Positions 6,263 through 7,391 of a stretch of 7,391 nt of DNA are shown one piece after another (position 1 is the stretch's first letter; each line of letters opens with the position of its first letter). Below the pieces are notes generated by a model. It saw only the letters and a program-made list of their open reading frames with translations. It was not told where the DNA came from and searched no databases. A program made the translations under genes and the position numbers. Origin of the DNA: Peptococcaceae bacterium (GTDB taxonomy: Bacteria; Bacillota; Peptococcia; Peptococcales; Peptococcaceae); contig CAAETY010000115.1 in NCBI GenBank assembly GCA_900759105.1, forward strand, positions 1 through 7,391. Reading direction: 5' to 3'.

Positions 6263-6986
6263 GCCACTTAATTCCACCTACGATGAAGAAAAAGTTATTG
6301 AAGCCACCTCGATTGCTCTAAGTGAATTTTATACTTCGCTAACGAACAAGCTCAATAGCATCGAACTTAAAGACCTACTAAAAAAGAAAAATCCTTATCT
6401 TTATCGTGCTAAAGGTATCAATGACGCATCAGAAGTTGTTAACCGAATTTTGTCAGCCTACATTTCTTCAAGTGAAGAAACTATCTTTGGTAACGCCTTC
6501 TTTGAACCTATTGCCATCGCAGTTTCTGGCGGACAAAAGGCCATTACCGAAGGCGTTGACATCACAGTTGATAAAAATAACACAATTTATAGCATTGCCG
6601 TAAAAAGCGGAACCTCTGTATATAATGGTGACAGCAAAAAGAAACAAATAGATAACTTTTTGGCTGCCAGTAAGAGGGCTCAACAAGCGCACAAAGCTTT
6701 TATGCCTGTTGTTGGCTATGGGTACGGAAAGCGAAATCCTAAAAAGGAAAAATTTTATAAGGAGCTTGCCGGAAAAGACTTTTGGGAATGGCTAACGGGT
6801 GACCCAAACTTTTACACTAAAATCATTTCTTACATGGGAACTAAGCCAGAAGAATTCACCTCAACTTTTGAAAATTCTTACGCCAATGCCCAAAATCGTA
6901 TGCTTCGCGATTTTACGAAAGACTACTGCAAAGATGATGGTTCCATTGATTGGGACAAACTGATTAAATTTAACAGTGGTGATTGA
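6249..6986 (+). CDS. Probable type II restriction endonuclease (PmeII-like), 245 aa
   Basis: Likely cuts DNA at the site methylated by its partner. The order NPYLYRAKGI (48-57), SSSEETIFG (73-81), EGVDITV (101-107) and YSIAVKSGTSVYNG (114-127) recalls the PmeII-type endonuclease family, named from memory. Asp104 and Lys119 (AVKSG), with Glu76/77 or Glu86 on a preceding helix, would form a PD-(D/E)xK-like metal site in which the usual Glu before the Lys is replaced. The ATG at 6249 has AGGAGGT at 6235-6241 and lies inside the end of the methyltransferase gene, so translation is probably coupled and ordered so that the methylase is made first. A terminator follows 19 bp after the stop. Family assignment is moderate; being an endonuclease is well supported by position. 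Confidence 0.82.
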   Translation: MLKLEPLNSTYDEEKVIEATSIALSEFYTSLTNKLNSIELKDLLKKKNPYLYRAKGINDASEVVNRILSAYISSSEETIFGNAFFEPIAIAVSGGQKAITEGVDITVDKNNTIYSIAVKSGTSVYNGDSKKKQIDNFLAASKRAQQAHKAFMPVVGYGYGKRNPKKEKFYKELAGKDFWEWLTGDPNFYTKIISYMGTKPEEFTSTFENSYANAQNRMLRDFTKDYCKDDGSIDWDKLIKFNSGD

Positions 6987-7005
6987 CAAAGCCGCTCATA
7001 AGAAA

Positions 7006-7037
7006 GGCCGGGACATTTTAGTTTCCCGGTCTTTTTT
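7006..7037 (+). terminator. Rho-independent terminator of the R-M operon
   Basis: Arms 7006-7013 and 7024-7031 (GGCCGGGA / TCCCGGTC) form an 8-bp stem with one G-T pair around a 10-nt loop, followed by six T at 7032-7037. Confidence 0.9.
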
Positions 7038-7083
7038 CTATCCGAGACGGATACGGGTTTTCTTTTGTCCGCGATTGCCTAAA

Positions 7084-7165
7084 AAGCCAGATGGGGACTG
7101 GGTCAAGAAACCGTGGAATAAATTTTTATGCCGCGAAAGTTCTTGACGCAGTCCCCATCTGGCTT
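7084..7165. repeat. Large inverted repeat (26-bp arms) in the noncoding right end
   Basis: Arms 7084-7109 and 7140-7165 are complementary in 25 of 26 positions (GCCAGATGGGGACT... / ...CAGTCCCCATCTGGC). Inside, CGTGG (7112-7116) can pair with CCGCG (7131-7135), leaving an AT-rich loop. Outside, TTTGTCCG (near 7064-7071) faces CGGACAAA (near 7178-7185), so the fold may span 120 bp. There is no T run, so it is not a normal terminator. It might be a single-strand origin, an oriT or translocase loading site, or a REP/MITE-like insertion. The function is unknown. Confidence 0.8.
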
Positions 7166-7211
7166 ATAATGCGGGAACGGACAAAGGCAAACCTTGATTT
7201 TATTTTGAAAG

Positions 7212-7230
7212 TGTGGTACGATTGTGGTAC
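7212..7230 (+). repeat. Paired TGTGGTAC repeats, candidate integrase arm sites (right)
   Basis: TGTGGTAC at 7212-7219 and 7223-7230, 11-bp period, match the core of the GTGGGGTAC pair at 200-220 near the other end. The right pair lies about 67 bp from attR and the left pair about 105 bp from attL. A role in integrase or excisionase binding is inferred. Confidence 0.45.
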
Positions 7231-7242
7231 ATGTCAAAGGGT

Positions 7243-7293
7243 AAAAGAAAAAGTCCTCAATTTCTAACGAATCTTCGTTAAAAATCAAGGACT
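7243..7293 (-). terminator. Element-borne replacement terminator for tRNA-Glu
   Basis: Arms 7252-7271 and 7274-7293 form a 20-position inverted repeat. The three mismatches seen on the plus strand become G-U pairs on the minus strand, so the minus-strand RNA can pair along the entire stem. It is followed there by TTTTTCTTTT (comp. of 7243-7252). The hairpin begins 6 bases after the CCA end of the tRNA, replacing the host terminator that the insertion moved away (30-70). Confidence 0.8.
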
Positions 7294-7296
7294 ACA

Positions 7297-7322
7297 TTTG
7301 GTGACCCGTACGGGAATCGAAC
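7297..7322. repeat. attR: 26-bp direct repeat overlapping the 3' end of tRNA-Glu
   Basis: Identical copy of 70-95. It restores the acceptor and T-arm end of the tRNA, so the tRNA stays functional after insertion. Confidence 0.93.
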
Positions 7323-7373
7323 CCATGTTACAGCCGTGAAAGGGCCGTGTCTTAACCGCTTGACCAACGGGCC
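7299..7373 (-). tRNA. tRNA-Glu (anticodon UUC)
   Basis: Read on the minus strand it is 75 nt with encoded CCA. The acceptor stem GGCCCGT/ACGGGTC pairs fully with one G-T pair. The D-arm has GGTCAAGCGGTTAAGAC, the anticodon stem CGGCC/GGCTG encloses CTTTCAC with anticodon TTC, and the T loop GTTCGATTC is canonical. The length suits tRNA-Glu. It is the integration target of the element and is intact. Its own promoter is not visible in the 18 bases to the right; it is probably part of a larger tRNA operon beyond the window. Confidence 0.97.
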
Positions 7374-7391
7374 ATATAATACAAGATTTCG

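Larger units (their letters stand above)
70..7322. mobile_element. Integrated element (IME or integrative plasmid) in tRNA-Glu, about 7.2 kb
   Basis: The element is bounded by a 26-bp perfect direct repeat at 70-95 and 7297-7322 that matches the 3' end of the tRNA-Glu gene at the right edge. Between the repeats lie a tyrosine integrase, an HTH regulator, an HUH replication initiator, an FtsK/TcpA-like translocase and a restriction-modification pair, the usual content of a small mobilizable element. The unit between repeats is 7227 bp, which would be the size of the excised circle. No conjugation channel, capsid or packaging genes are present, so transfer would depend on a helper. An integrated rolling-circle plasmid is an equally fair name. 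Boundaries are seen directly; the mobility class is inferred from gene families. Confidence 0.9.

Noticed and set aside
1..7391. CRISPR array, rRNA or riboswitch
   Set aside because: No regularly spaced repeats, rRNA-like conserved stretches or recognisable riboswitch structures were seen on either strand.

Overview
The window holds a complete, compact integrated mobile element of about 7.2 kb, apparently inserted at the 3' end of a tRNA-Glu(UUC) gene, with a little host DNA at each side (about 1-69 and 7323-7391). The host looks like a low-to-mid GC Bacillota, probably a gut-type Clostridia. The reasons are strong AAGGAG-type ribosome binding sites, U-tailed intrinsic terminators, TTGnnn/TATAAT promoters and the gene families present. 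No genus can be named safely. The boundaries are well supported: a 26-bp perfect direct repeat (70-95 and 7297-7322) is the last part of the tRNA-Glu gene, and the full tRNA lies on the minus strand at the right end.

Layout, left to right. (1) Host tRNA terminator, attL, a long imperfect hairpin and a pair of GGGGTAC direct repeats (likely integrase arm sites). (2) A control and integration operon: a small Cro-like HTH protein followed 12 bp later by a tyrosine integrase. (3) A small beta-rich protein of unknown function behind a promoter that shares a 30-bp segment (26 identities) with the promoter of the HTH gene, ended by a strong terminator. (4) A replication and transfer pair: an HUH rolling-circle initiator/relaxase-like protein and a membrane-anchored FtsK/TcpA-type DNA translocase, ended by a perfectly palindromic terminator. 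(5) A cargo operon with its own extended -10 promoter: a C5-cytosine DNA methyltransferase overlapping by 14 bp a probable PmeII-like type II restriction endonuclease, then a terminator. (6) A noncoding right end with a large hairpin, a second pair of GTGGTAC repeats and a minus-strand terminator placed just after the tRNA.

How it may work: the integrase moves the element in and out of tRNA-Glu. The HTH protein probably controls its own operon and the small gene through the shared operator. The HUH protein would nick and replicate the excised circle, or start its transfer, and the FtsK-like ATPase would act as pump or coupling protein. No type IV secretion channel genes are present, so the element would be an integrative and mobilizable element (IME) or integrative plasmid using another element's machinery. 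It has a plan like the Rep plus TcpA-type IMEs of streptococci and, by analogy, the Rep plus FtsK/TraB actinomycete elements. The restriction-modification pair is the cargo and could defend the host or stabilise the element. The most interesting unexplained structures are the shared control region, the right-end hairpin, the replacement tRNA terminator and the small 85-aa protein.
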